This document shows positions 1-6,855 of a DNA stretch of 18,243 bases, in pieces. How positions within the stretch are numbered: the stretch's first letter is position 1; the number at the start of each line of letters is the position of its first letter. The position numbers and the translations under genes were made by a program. A model generated the notes under the pieces. It did no database searches. It had not been told where the DNA came from and saw only the letters and a list, made by a program, of their open reading frames with translations. The stretch is from JBKPCD01 sp046727175 (lineage in GTDB: Bacteria; Acidobacteriota; Vicinamibacteria; Vicinamibacterales; 2-12-FULL-66-21): contig JBKPCD010000098.1 in the NCBI GenBank assembly GCA_046727175.1, positions 1-18,243 of the forward strand, in the 5' to 3' direction.

Positions 1-3
1 GTT

Positions 4-372
4 TTACGGCTCTAGGATCCAATGCAGAGCGGTGTCGATTTCGGTGAAGACGCGCAGCGGAGGTCCGGTTCCGCGCGCCAGGTCGTACATTCGCGTGAGG
101 CCGAACGCGACCGGATCCTTGACGATAACGGCGATTCGCGAGGCACGGCGCTCGACGGAGTCCCTCGCTTGTGCGAGCGCGAAGATTTGCGGTCCGCTGA
201 CGGCGACCTCCGTAACCCCCCGCATGTCGAAGATCACCGCAGATCCTGTGGGGATCGCCTCGTCGCTTTCCACCGACCGTCGCAACGCCAGATAATCAGG
301 GAGGGTGAGACACTGGGTCGCCATAACGTAGATCAGCCGGGCCCGTTTATCGAACGTGTAGGTGATCGGCAT
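4..372 (-). CDS. Small STAS/SpoIIAA-like domain protein
   Basis: This is a complete 122-residue reading frame with an ATG start and a TAA stop just inside the window. The chain alternates short hydrophobic strands and helices: a strand near residues 12-18, then an AVIFDMRGV strand at about 45-53 and an IAVIVKD strand at about 80-86. It ends with a helix carrying RVFTEIDTALHWI. This layout resembles small stand-alone STAS/SpoIIAA-like proteins, where a strand ending in Asp is followed by the helix that contacts partners. No signal peptide or membrane segment is present, so it should be cytosolic. No kinase or sigma-factor partner lies beside it, and no strong ribosome binding site precedes the start. 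The fold assignment is from pattern only. It is divergent from the dehydrogenase gene at 540. Confidence 0.6.
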   Translation of the reverse strand: MPITYTFDKRARLIYVMATQCLTLPDYLALRRSVESDEAIPTGSAVIFDMRGVTEVAVSGPQIFALAQARDSVERRASRIAVIVKDPVAFGLTRMYDLARGTGPPLRVFTEIDTALHWILEP

Positions 373-454
373 GGGATGCGGATCACGCGGTTACTGCGCC
401 GTCCGGCTGGGCATCGTACCACGGGTAGTTCAGACAGAATCGAGATTCTGGAAG

Positions 455-484
455 TTAGAGCGATCGTGATCAGGTTCGCTCTAA
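455..484. repeat. Perfect 9-bp inverted repeat with 12-nt loop
   Basis: TTAGAGCGA at 455-463 is exactly complementary to TCGCTCTAA at 476-484, with 12 bases between. It lies between two divergently transcribed genes, so it could be an operator or a transcript hairpin. The word TAGAGCGA recurs at 1477-1484 on the other side of the next gene, which favours a dispersed intergenic repeat over a gene-specific site. Confidence 0.6.
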
Positions 485-485
485 A

Positions 486-511
486 AGCTTCTGACTTGTA
501 GCTTCTGACTT
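486..511. repeat. Tandem direct repeat of AGCTTCTGACTT
   Basis: The 12-mer AGCTTCTGACTT occurs at 486-497 and again at 500-511, a 14-base period. A near copy, TAGCTTCTAACTTC, occurs at 1531-1544 beyond the next gene. Together with the adjacent inverted repeat this makes up most of the gap between the divergent genes. Confidence 0.65.
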
Positions 512-539
512 CCGTCAGTCACAGCGTTCGGGGCGCCAT

Positions 540-1430
540 ATGAACACGATTGGCTTCATCGGCCTCGGTCGCATGGGGCGGCCGATGGCGTCCAACCTCT
601 GTCGAAAGGGCTTCCGGCTCGTGGTCTTCGATATCGACCGGACGCCGATGCGCGAGCTCGAACGGCTGGGCGCCCGGCAGGCTCACGGCATCGCCGACGC
701 TGCCGCGAGCGACGCCGTGTTGACGATGCTGCCCGATTCGGCCACTGTCGCCGACGTCGTCGCGGGCGCCGCCGGAGTGCTGGAACATGCGAAGCCGGGA
801 ACGATCCTCGTCGAGATGAGCACGATCGACCCGCGAGTGACTGACAAGCTGGCCGGGTCAGCGCATTCAAGGAACTGCGGCTTCGTGGATGCACCCGTCG
901 GCAGACTCGCGAGCCACGCCGAGCGGGGCGAGTCGTTGTTCATGGTCGGTGCGGCCGACGACCACTTCGCCCGAGTGAAGCCGCTCCTGGAGGCCATGGG
1001 CAACACGATTCACCATTGCGGCGGCGTCGGAACGGGAATACGCACGAAGCTCGTGAACAACTGTCTCGCCATCGTCTCGTGCCAGCTGAATGCCGAGGCG
1101 CTGGCGCTGTCGCAGCGGTTCGGGCTGTCGCTCGCGAAATCGCTCGATGTCATCGACGGGACAACGGCCACGAACGGTCAATTGAAAGTGAACTGGCCGT
1201 CGAAGGTCCTCAAGGGAGATACCGAGCCCGGATTCACGATCGATCTCGCCCACAAGGACCTCACGCTGATTATCGACGCAGCCAACGCCGCGCGCGTGCC
1301 CGTACCAATCGCCGCAGCGGCGCGGGAGGCATTCAGCATCGCGCGCGTACGCGGCCACGGCGGGAAGGACTTCTCTGCAATGGTGGACGTACTGTGCGAT
1401 ATCGCGGGGATCGAGAAGCCGCGTCTGTAG
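540..1430 (+). CDS. YihU/3-hydroxyisobutyrate-type NAD(P)-dependent dehydrogenase
   Basis: This 296-residue protein is full length for the beta-hydroxyacid dehydrogenase family. It has the N-terminal Rossmann motif GFIGLGRMG (residues 5-13) and the substrate loop DAPVGR (117-122). The catalytic-lysine motif KLVNN has K170 in the position of the family's catalytic lysine, and IDLAHKD (234-240) follows. Ordinary members read PVSGG at the substrate loop. Here it is PVGR, as in E. coli YihU, the sulfolactaldehyde reductase, and the C-terminal half also follows YihU closely from memory. R122, N173 and N174 match YihU residues reported to hold the sulfonate; the matching serine is alanine (A177). 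The likely reaction is interconversion of a small semialdehyde and hydroxyacid; the true substrate is unknown. An aldehyde dehydrogenase follows 148 bases downstream on the same strand. The ATG at 540 was chosen because the Rossmann strand starts at once; its ribosome binding site is weak. Confidence 0.85.
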   Translation: MNTIGFIGLGRMGRPMASNLCRKGFRLVVFDIDRTPMRELERLGARQAHGIADAAASDAVLTMLPDSATVADVVAGAAGVLEHAKPGTILVEMSTIDPRVTDKLAGSAHSRNCGFVDAPVGRLASHAERGESLFMVGAADDHFARVKPLLEAMGNTIHHCGGVGTGIRTKLVNNCLAIVSCQLNAEALALSQRFGLSLAKSLDVIDGTTATNGQLKVNWPSKVLKGDTEPGFTIDLAHKDLTLIIDAANAARVPVPIAAAAREAFSIARVRGHGGKDFSAMVDVLCDIAGIEKPRL

Positions 1431-1434
1431 ACAT

Positions 1435-1551
1435 GGACACTAACGCTGACAGAGACAGAAGCGAGAAGCTAGAATCTAGAGCGACAGAGACAAAAGCTGG
1501 AAGGTGGAGCGATGAAATCAGGATTCGCGCTAGCTTCTAACTTCTAGATTC
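1435..1551. repeat. Intergenic mosaic of short inverted words
   Basis: AGAAGCTAG at 1464-1472 is complementary to CTAGCTTCT at 1530-1538, and GAATCTAG at 1472-1479 is complementary to CTAGATTC at 1544-1551. The gap also carries TAGAGCGA (1477-1484), seen upstream of the dehydrogenase, and GGACACTAACG (1435-1445), repeated exactly at 3715-3725. The arms can pair around a 50-60-base loop. No gene is visible in the stretch. Confidence 0.6.
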
Positions 1552-1578
1552 GATTCACAACAGGATCGGAAGACACCC

Positions 1579-3018
1579 ATGCCCACAGCATTCCCCAATC
1601 TCATCGATGGCCGTGAGATCGACTCTACCGATCGCATGGAGGATGTCAATCCTTCGAACGTCAACGACGTCGTCGGCGAGTTCGCGCGCGCGACGACGAC
1701 GGAAGTCGAGACGGCACTCGGTGCTGCCCGAGAGGCGTTCAGGAAATGGTCGCGGACGACTCCGCAGGAGCGGTTCGACGTGCTCGACCGCGCGGGTACC
1801 GAGATCCTCGCCAGAAAGGAGGAGCTCGGACGGCTGCTCTCACGGGAGCAGGGAAAGCCGCTCGCGGACGGCATCGGAGAGGCCGCGCGCGCCGGTGCGA
1901 TCTTCAAGTTCTTTGCGGGTGAAGCAGTCCGAGCGGGAGGCGAGAAGATCGACTCGGTTCGGCCAGGCATCGAAATCGAAATCACCCGCGAGCCGATCGG
2001 CGTCGTCGCCGCAATCACGCCCTGGAATTTTCCGCTCGCGATTCCCGCGTGGAAGATTGCTCCCGCGCTCGCGTTCGGCAACACCGTCGTCTTCAAGCCG
2101 GCGGAGCTGGTCCCAGCGTCGCCGTGGACGTTGGTCGACATCATCCAGCGAGCAGGACTTCCACCCGGGGCGCTGAATCTGGTAATGGGACCTGGCTCGC
2201 GCCTGGGACCCGTTCTCGCCGCCTCGCCCCATATCGACGCGATCAGCTTCACCGGATCGCAGGACGTCGGACCGTCGGTTGCGGCAGCCGCCGTGAAGAA
2301 CGGAGCGCGCGTGCAGCTCGAGATGGGAGGCAAGAACCCGCTGGTCGTGCTCGACGATGCGGATTTGTTCACTGCCGTGTCGGTGGCGGTCAACGGCGCC
2401 TACTTCCAGTCGGGCCAGCGGTGCACGGCGTCGAGTCGTATCATCGTCACCGAAGGGATTCACGATCGGTTCGTCGAGGCGACGGTCGATCGATTGCAGC
2501 GACTCGTCGTGGACGATGCGCTCAAGCCCGGAACCGAGATGGGGCCCGTGGTCGACGCGCGTCAACTCGACAAGGATCTCGAGTACATCGAGATTGGACG
2601 ACGCGAAGGGGCGCGGCTGGTCTGGGGAGGCGAGCGGCTGAAACGAGAGACGGTCGGCTATTATCTCTCCCCGGCGATCTTCACCGATACGGCTCCGGCG
2701 ATGCGAATCAATCGCGAAGAGATCTTCGGGCCCGTCGCGTCGGTCATCAGAGTGAAGAACTACGATGAGGCGCTTGCGGTCGCAAACGACACGCCATTCG
2801 GCCTCTCCTCGGGAATCGTGACCACTTCGCTCAAGCACGCCAGTCATTTCAAGCGAAACACGCAGAGCGGCCTCGTCATGGTCAACCTGCCAACCGCAGG
2901 CCTCGACTATCACGTGCCGTTTGGCGGGCGGAAGAAATCCAGCTACGGTCCGCGCGAACAAGGAACGTACGCGCGGGAGTTCTACACGATTGTGAAAACC
3001 ACTTATGTCGCACCTTAG
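1579..3018 (+). CDS. NAD(P)-dependent aldehyde dehydrogenase, alpha-ketoglutarate-semialdehyde type
   Basis: This 479-residue protein is a complete ALDH-superfamily enzyme. Family landmarks are present in order: TPWNFP (N150), the cofactor lysine K173 in FKPAE, FTGSQDVG, the general base E248 in LEMGGKNP, the catalytic nucleophile C282 in SGQRCTA, and EEIFGPV (E381, F383). The C-terminal stretch GLDYHVPFGGRKKSSYG, followed by PREQG, resembles alpha-ketoglutarate-semialdehyde dehydrogenases of oxidative pentose and glucarate pathways more than GabD. The probable reaction is oxidation of a short semialdehyde such as 2-oxoglutarate semialdehyde to the acid in the cytosol. No sugar-acid dehydratase is nearby, so the pathway is not defined here. 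The gene follows the YihU-like dehydrogenase on the same strand, so the two may act on one semialdehyde, but the repeat-filled gap argues against tight coupling. Succinate- or sulfolactaldehyde dehydrogenase activity is the main alternative. Confidence 0.88.
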   Translation: MPTAFPNLIDGREIDSTDRMEDVNPSNVNDVVGEFARATTTEVETALGAAREAFRKWSRTTPQERFDVLDRAGTEILARKEELGRLLSREQGKPLADGIGEAARAGAIFKFFAGEAVRAGGEKIDSVRPGIEIEITREPIGVVAAITPWNFPLAIPAWKIAPALAFGNTVVFKPAELVPASPWTLVDIIQRAGLPPGALNLVMGPGSRLGPVLAASPHIDAISFTGSQDVGPSVAAAAVKNGARVQLEMGGKNPLVVLDDADLFTAVSVAVNGAYFQSGQRCTASSRIIVTEGIHDRFVEATVDRLQRLVVDDALKPGTEMGPVVDARQLDKDLEYIEIGRREGARLVWGGERLKRETVGYYLSPAIFTDTAPAMRINREEIFGPVASVIRVKNYDEALAVANDTPFGLSSGIVTTSLKHASHFKRNTQSGLVMVNLPTAGLDYHVPFGGRKKSSYGPREQGTYAREFYTIVKTTYVAP

Positions 3019-3096
3019 CAGCATGCCAGCCGTAGCTCGCGCGTCAAGTGACCCGAGCGAAGGCTGATATCATTGGGCGCTTCGCGGAGGAATGTG

Positions 3097-3675
<579 letters not shown>

Positions 3676-3676
3676 A

Positions 3677-3725
3677 GTCCGGATCTAGCCGGACGAGAAC
3701 GTCCGGCTCAAGCCGGACACTAACG
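3677..3725. repeat. REP-like pair of tandem palindromes
   Basis: Two 18-base units sit 24 bases apart. The first, 3677-3694, has outer arms GTCCGG and CCGGAC. The second, 3701-3718, is a perfect 8-bp inverted repeat, GTCCGGCT and AGCCGGAC, around a 2-base centre. The tail GGACACTAACG (3715-3725) matches 1435-1445 exactly. The position directly after a stop codon and the tandem palindromes are typical of bacterial REP-type elements; it could also serve as a transcript-stabilising hairpin. Confidence 0.75.
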
Positions 3726-3742
3726 TTTTCCCGACGTCACAT

Positions 3743-4110
3743 ATGCGGTCTCTCGACGAGCTGATTGCTAACGACGACGATTTCGACCTCGACCGAGCCT
3801 TCCCGGCCGCTACGGTCACCATCACGCGCACGTCTGAGTCCGACTTCAAGTCACGCCAGCTGATCGTCTCGATTGACGGCGAGCGTGTCGGGACGCTCCT
3901 GTGGGCGATTCGGTCACACGTGAGCTGGAACCTGGCCCTCACCGGATTCGCGTTCACAATACGCTTGTGTGGAAAACGGTCGAGTTCACGTTGGGTCCGA
4001 GCGAACAGGCGTTCTTCGAAGCGATAAACCGCACAGGACCGGGCACCTACCTCATGTTGGTGGCGCTCGGGGCAGGTCCGCTCTACGTGACGCTCAGGCG
4101 CATGATGTAG
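3743..4110 (+). pseudogene. Small conserved protein split by a one-base frameshift
   Basis: The first part starts at ATG 3743 and reads in frame to about residue 53, ending ...SIDGERVGTLLW. Beyond that point the frame becomes implausible and stops near 4027. The preceding reading frame (one base back) continues sensibly from about 3901 to the stop at 4110: GDSVTRELEPGPHRIRVHNT, then WKTVEFTLGP and a hydrophobic C-terminal helix (YLMLVALGAGPLYVTL). Restoring one G in the GGG run at about 3901-3903 joins the halves as LLWGDSV. The repaired protein would be about 122 residues: an acidic N-terminus, a beta-rich PEGA-like middle and one C-terminal membrane helix. No slippery heptamer is seen, so a real deletion or a sequencing/assembly error is more likely than programmed frameshifting. 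Function unknown. Confidence 0.75.
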
Positions 4111-4189
4111 CCTGCCACTGATTATCCCGCCCAAGCCCGCTGGCTGATCGCAATAAGGCTTGTTGGGACCTTCAAACGGCGGACTGATT

Positions 4190-4206
4190 GCATCCGCAGG
4201 GGATGC
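4190..4206 (+). promoter_or_regulatory. Short hairpin over the ribosome binding site of the adaptor gene
   Basis: GCATCC at 4190-4195 is complementary to GGATGC at 4201-4206, with GCAGG as the loop. The purine-rich AGGGGA ribosome binding site lies in the loop and 3' arm, and the ATG starts at 4207. The stem could restrict translation initiation. It is short and could be chance. Confidence 0.35.
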
Positions 4207-5571
4207 ATGAACCGCCGAAGACTGCTGCTGATCTCGATATCCTCGGTTGTCGTTCTTGCAGCCGTGGTAATCGGCATCGCGCTTAGGCGCGGGCCGCAGA
4301 TCAACCTCTCGACCGCCGCGGTGACGTCAGGAACAATCGCCCGCGAGATCATCGCGACCGGAACACTGACCCCTGTGAAGACGGTTGAAGCAGGCTCCCA
4401 AGTCTCGGGGACGGTCAAGTCCCTGGAGGCTGACTTCAATTCGGTCGTGCACGCCGGTCAGGTCGTCATGCGGCTGGATCCCGCGGTCTACGAGGCGGAA
4501 CTCCAGGGCGCACGCGGCAAGCTGGCACAGGCCCAGGCGGAGTGGCAGCAGCTGAAGGTGGCGGCAGAAGATGCCGCCATCAAGCTGTCGCGCGCGGAAG
4601 CGTTGTTCGCGCAGGAGCTGATCCCGCGGGCGGACCTCGACGCCGCGCGGATTACCAAGCAGCAGGCGGAAGCCGATCTGAAGGCAAAAGCGGCAGACAT
4701 CCAAGTCGCGCGGGCCCTGGTCGATCAGGCGCAGGTGAACCTGGCGCACACCGTCATTCGATCGCCCATCGACGGCGTCGTCGTGAACCGGAGAGTCGAT
4801 GTCGGCCAGACGATCGCCGCGGTGCTGCAGTCGCCGGTGCTGTTCGACATTGCCGACCTGCGCCACATGCAGGTGCTCGCGGACATCAGCGAAGCAGATG
4901 TGGGAGGTGTCAGGTCCGGCGCCCACGTGAGTTTCCAGGTCGAATCGATGGGCACCCGAAACTTCGATGGGACCGTTGCGGAAGTCCGGCTCGCGCCGGT
5001 CGTCGAACAAGGCTCTGCAACGAGCGGAACATCAACCGGCACGGGAGCGGCGGGAGCGACGAGCACCAGCGGGCCGCCAGGGCAGACATCATCACCTCAG
5101 TCGACCGGATCGCCACAATCGACCGGTTCGGTTGTCGCGACGTCGCCGTCGACCTCAGGACCAAATCTTGGTGCCGGCATCTCGGGGGTGGTGAGCTATA
5201 CGGCGGTCATCGACGTCGATAATTCGGAAGGAACGCTGACGCCCGGCGCTACGGCGTTGATCACAATCCCCGGCGCCGAGCGCGCCGACGTCGTCCGCAT
5301 CCCGAACACGGCGCTCACGTTCCGACCGACGCAGGAGGTGCTGGAAGCGATTGGGCAGGCCCCGCCAAATCTCGAGCGCCCCTCGACTCGGGCGCCTTCG
5401 GAAAAGAAAGGCGGCGGCAAGCCTGCGTACGTGTGGCGATTCGAAGGAAACCGGTTCGTGCCGGTCGAGATCGTCACCGGCCTCGCCGACGATCGCTGGA
5501 CCGAGCTCGTGAGCGGACCGCTGCAGCCCGGTCAGCTGCTGGTGACCAACGCCACGCTGCCTCGACGGTGA
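4207..5571 (+). CDS. HlyD/MacA-like efflux periplasmic adaptor subunit
   Basis: This 454-residue membrane-fusion protein starts with a short cytosolic Arg-rich tip and one membrane anchor (about residues 6-26). The first lipoyl half begins near GTLTPVKTVEAGSQVSGTV (52-70). An alpha-helical coiled-coil hairpin rich in Ala, Gln and Lys spans about 94-182. The second lipoyl half reads TVIRSPIDGVVVNRRVDVGQ (182-201). The beta-barrel and membrane-proximal domains follow. Such proteins link an inner-membrane pump (MacB-type ABC or RND) to an outer-membrane channel. The domain after RLAPVVEQ is interrupted by about 58 residues of Ser/Thr/Gly/Pro (about 269-326), including SPQSTG twice; VSYTAVIDVDN then resumes the expected strand. 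No pump or channel gene adjoins: the next gene is convergent. So it is either an orphan or served by a pump elsewhere. Confidence 0.88.
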   Translation: MNRRRLLLISISSVVVLAAVVIGIALRRGPQINLSTAAVTSGTIAREIIATGTLTPVKTVEAGSQVSGTVKSLEADFNSVVHAGQVVMRLDPAVYEAELQGARGKLAQAQAEWQQLKVAAEDAAIKLSRAEALFAQELIPRADLDAARITKQQAEADLKAKAADIQVARALVDQAQVNLAHTVIRSPIDGVVVNRRVDVGQTIAAVLQSPVLFDIADLRHMQVLADISEADVGGVRSGAHVSFQVESMGTRNFDGTVAEVRLAPVVEQGSATSGTSTGTGAAGATSTSGPPGQTSSPQSTGSPQSTGSVVATSPSTSGPNLGAGISGVVSYTAVIDVDNSEGTLTPGATALITIPGAERADVVRIPNTALTFRPTQEVLEAIGQAPPNLERPSTRAPSEKKGGGKPAYVWRFEGNRFVPVEIVTGLADDRWTELVSGPLQPGQLLVTNATLPRR

Positions 5572-5585
5572 GGCCGGTTGCCGCT

Positions 5586-5613
5586 CAATTCACAATTCAC
5601 AATTCGGAATTGT
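5586..5613. repeat. CAATTCA tandem repeat ending in a palindrome
   Basis: The heptamer CAATTCA is iterated from 5586 with a 7-base period, and the last unit is folded into a palindrome, ACAATTC (5599-5605) and GAATTGT (5607-5613). It fills the 43-base gap between two convergent genes. It is AT-rich compared with the surroundings and could form a weak bidirectional hairpin, but it has no U-tract. Confidence 0.6.
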
Positions 5614-5614
5614 C

Positions 5615-6223
5615 CTACTCCCGTCCGCCGCCAGCTGCCGCCACATGTCTCTGTTCCGCCTGCGCCTGCTGCATCCCCGAGTAGTAGTCGTAGACGAAAC
5701 CCTTCAGAGTGTTGTGGCTCACGAACCCCTTCTCGAATTGGTACTTCCTCATTTCATCGAAGGCGCGATCGGCGGTCCAGCCATCCTGCGTCATACGATA
5801 AACCGCCGTCATGGTGCCGGTGCGGTGCCGGCCGCCCTGGCAGTGAACGTATACGGGTTGATTCGCAGGATCGTTGACCAACTTCAGGAACTCTTCCACT
5901 GCCGCGGCATCGGGCCGCGAGGTCGTCGTCAGCGGAATTCGGTGGAACGACATGCCCGCATTCTCGACCAACTGGTTTTCGTTCTGGTCACCGTCCTTGG
6001 TAAGGTCGATGACCGTCTTGATCCCAAGCGCCGCCAGGTCGGCGTAATCGTGCCCTTTCGGCTGAGCGCCCCGGAAGTAATGCGGATTCACCTCGCCGAA
6101 GTTGTCAATCGTGATGCGTGAAAGTCTGCCTGTGACATTCGTCTGGGCTGCAGCGGGAGCCGCAACCGAAAGCGTGAGCAGCAGAGCCGACAGTCTGCGA
6201 ACGTGAAGTCCCACGAGATGCAC
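5615..6223 (-). CDS. Exported dual-specificity/tyrosine phosphatase-like protein
   Basis: This is a 202-residue frame. It begins with a signal peptide (LSALLLTLSVAAPAAAQ, residues 11-27), so the enzyme should act in the periplasm. The catalytic P-loop is VHCQGGRHRTG (126-136), matching HCxxGxxRTG with nucleophile C128 and phosphate-binding R134. Earlier landmarks of the DSP/PTP fold are YFRGAQP (49-55) and LGIKTVIDL (66-74), and D105 is a candidate general acid. It probably removes phosphate from a protein, sugar or inositol-type substrate. The start is GTG at 6223 with a GGAGGG-like site upstream; a second GTG at 6214 would trim three residues. It is convergent with the adaptor gene. Substrate cannot be deduced. 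Confidence 0.87.
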   Translation of the reverse strand: MHLVGLHVRRLSALLLTLSVAAPAAAQTNVTGRLSRITIDNFGEVNPHYFRGAQPKGHDYADLAALGIKTVIDLTKDGDQNENQLVENAGMSFHRIPLTTTSRPDAAAVEEFLKLVNDPANQPVYVHCQGGRHRTGTMTAVYRMTQDGWTADRAFDEMRKYQFEKGFVSHNTLKGFVYDYYSGMQQAQAEQRHVAAAGGGRE

Positions 6224-6304
6224 CTTGCCACCCTCCCAGTCGAGCTTAGGGTCAGATTTTGAATGCGGATCGAATTACGGGGCAAAAGCGATACCAGCGC
6301 GAGG

Positions 6305-6318
6305 CGCTGAATTCAGCG
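6305..6318. promoter_or_regulatory. Perfect 14-bp palindrome
   Basis: CGCTGAATTCAGCG is a perfect palindrome in the 195-base gap between the winged-helix gene and the phosphatase gene, both on the minus strand. It sits about 80 bases upstream of the phosphatase start. It could be a dimeric repressor site for the phosphatase or part of the winged-helix gene's transcript end. Nothing else in the 6224-6418 gap is recognised. Confidence 0.35.
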
Positions 6319-6418
6319 GCATAATCGCCTGGAGCACTTGAACTTTGGACGCTTGGCGAGTCGTTCTGGCTCTAAGTGAGGACGCCGCAGGGATCTGAAT
6401 TCCGGAGGTGCAGTCTCA

Positions 6419-6727
6419 TCACGGCAGGACGTATTGACCATCGCGCGCCCGGCGGAGTTCTCCACGATCCACCAGGTATTCGAGGACGAGCTCACACGTC
6501 GTCCGTTTCAGACCAAAAAGCCGCGCTGCCTGCGCCAGGTGGAGACTCAATCCTGGCATTTCGTGGTACGTCCCGACGATCATCGAGACGAGCTCTGCCC
6601 GGTCAGGCTCACTTTCCGATTTGCCTCGTCGCACCCTGCGACGCTCCACACCAATACCGACAGTCGATTCGCGACCAGCCTCAGCTGCGCCCTGAGGCGG
6701 TTCCTTTGGCTGCCATGTCGTCGCCAT
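6419..6727 (-). CDS. Small winged-helix-like DNA-binding protein
   Basis: The frame runs on upstream, but I choose the ATG at 6727, which has a G-rich ribosome binding site just before it and gives 102 residues. The first 45 residues are charged and disordered-looking, with RRRVRRGK. The last 55 residues look like a winged helix: ELVSMIVGTYHEMPGLSL, then helices AQAARLFGL and TTCELVLEYLVDRGEL, and a final wing RRARDGQYVLP. The spacing resembles LexA/MarR-type DNA-binding domains and small acidobacterial transcription factors. An ATG at 6808 is an alternative start. It is divergent from the histidine kinase, so a role in controlling that gene is plausible but not shown. Confidence 0.6.
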   Translation of the reverse strand: MATTWQPKEPPQGAAEAGRESTVGIGVERRRVRRGKSESEPDRAELVSMIVGTYHEMPGLSLHLAQAARLFGLKRTTCELVLEYLVDRGELRRARDGQYVLP

Positions 6728-6855
6728 GCCAACCCCCAGTGGGATTTCTGGCCGCCCGAGAGACGTCGGCCTAGACTCCTGCGGAATGACGAGCATAGCG
6801 CGCGCCATCTTGGGGACAAAAGGGGGAGGCGCGGATGGGTTAGAGTGGGAATGCG
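6728..6855. promoter_or_regulatory. Divergent promoter region
   Basis: This 128-base gap separates the winged-helix gene (minus) from the histidine kinase (plus) and must hold both promoters if the chosen starts are right. No convincing -35/-10 pair stands out. It contains the G-rich site before the winged-helix start and a GAGTGGGA-like site before the kinase ATG. Confidence 0.35.

Noticed and set aside
486..511. CRISPR-like array
   Set aside because: Two 12-mers 14 bases apart are far too short and too close, and there are no cas genes.
1840..3024. 394-codon open frame on the minus strand opposite the aldehyde dehydrogenase gene
   Set aside because: The ALDH motifs are on the plus strand; this frame is Arg/Asp-rich shadow.
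3880..3910. Programmed -1 frameshifting as an explanation of the split gene
   Set aside because: No X-XXY-YYZ slippery heptamer or obvious downstream pseudoknot is seen; a one-base deletion in a G run explains it more simply.
6247..6264. GGGTCAGATTTTGAAT-like word near the phosphatase start
   Set aside because: It resembles motifs near REP-associated transposases, but only one copy is present, with no partner arm and no transposase.
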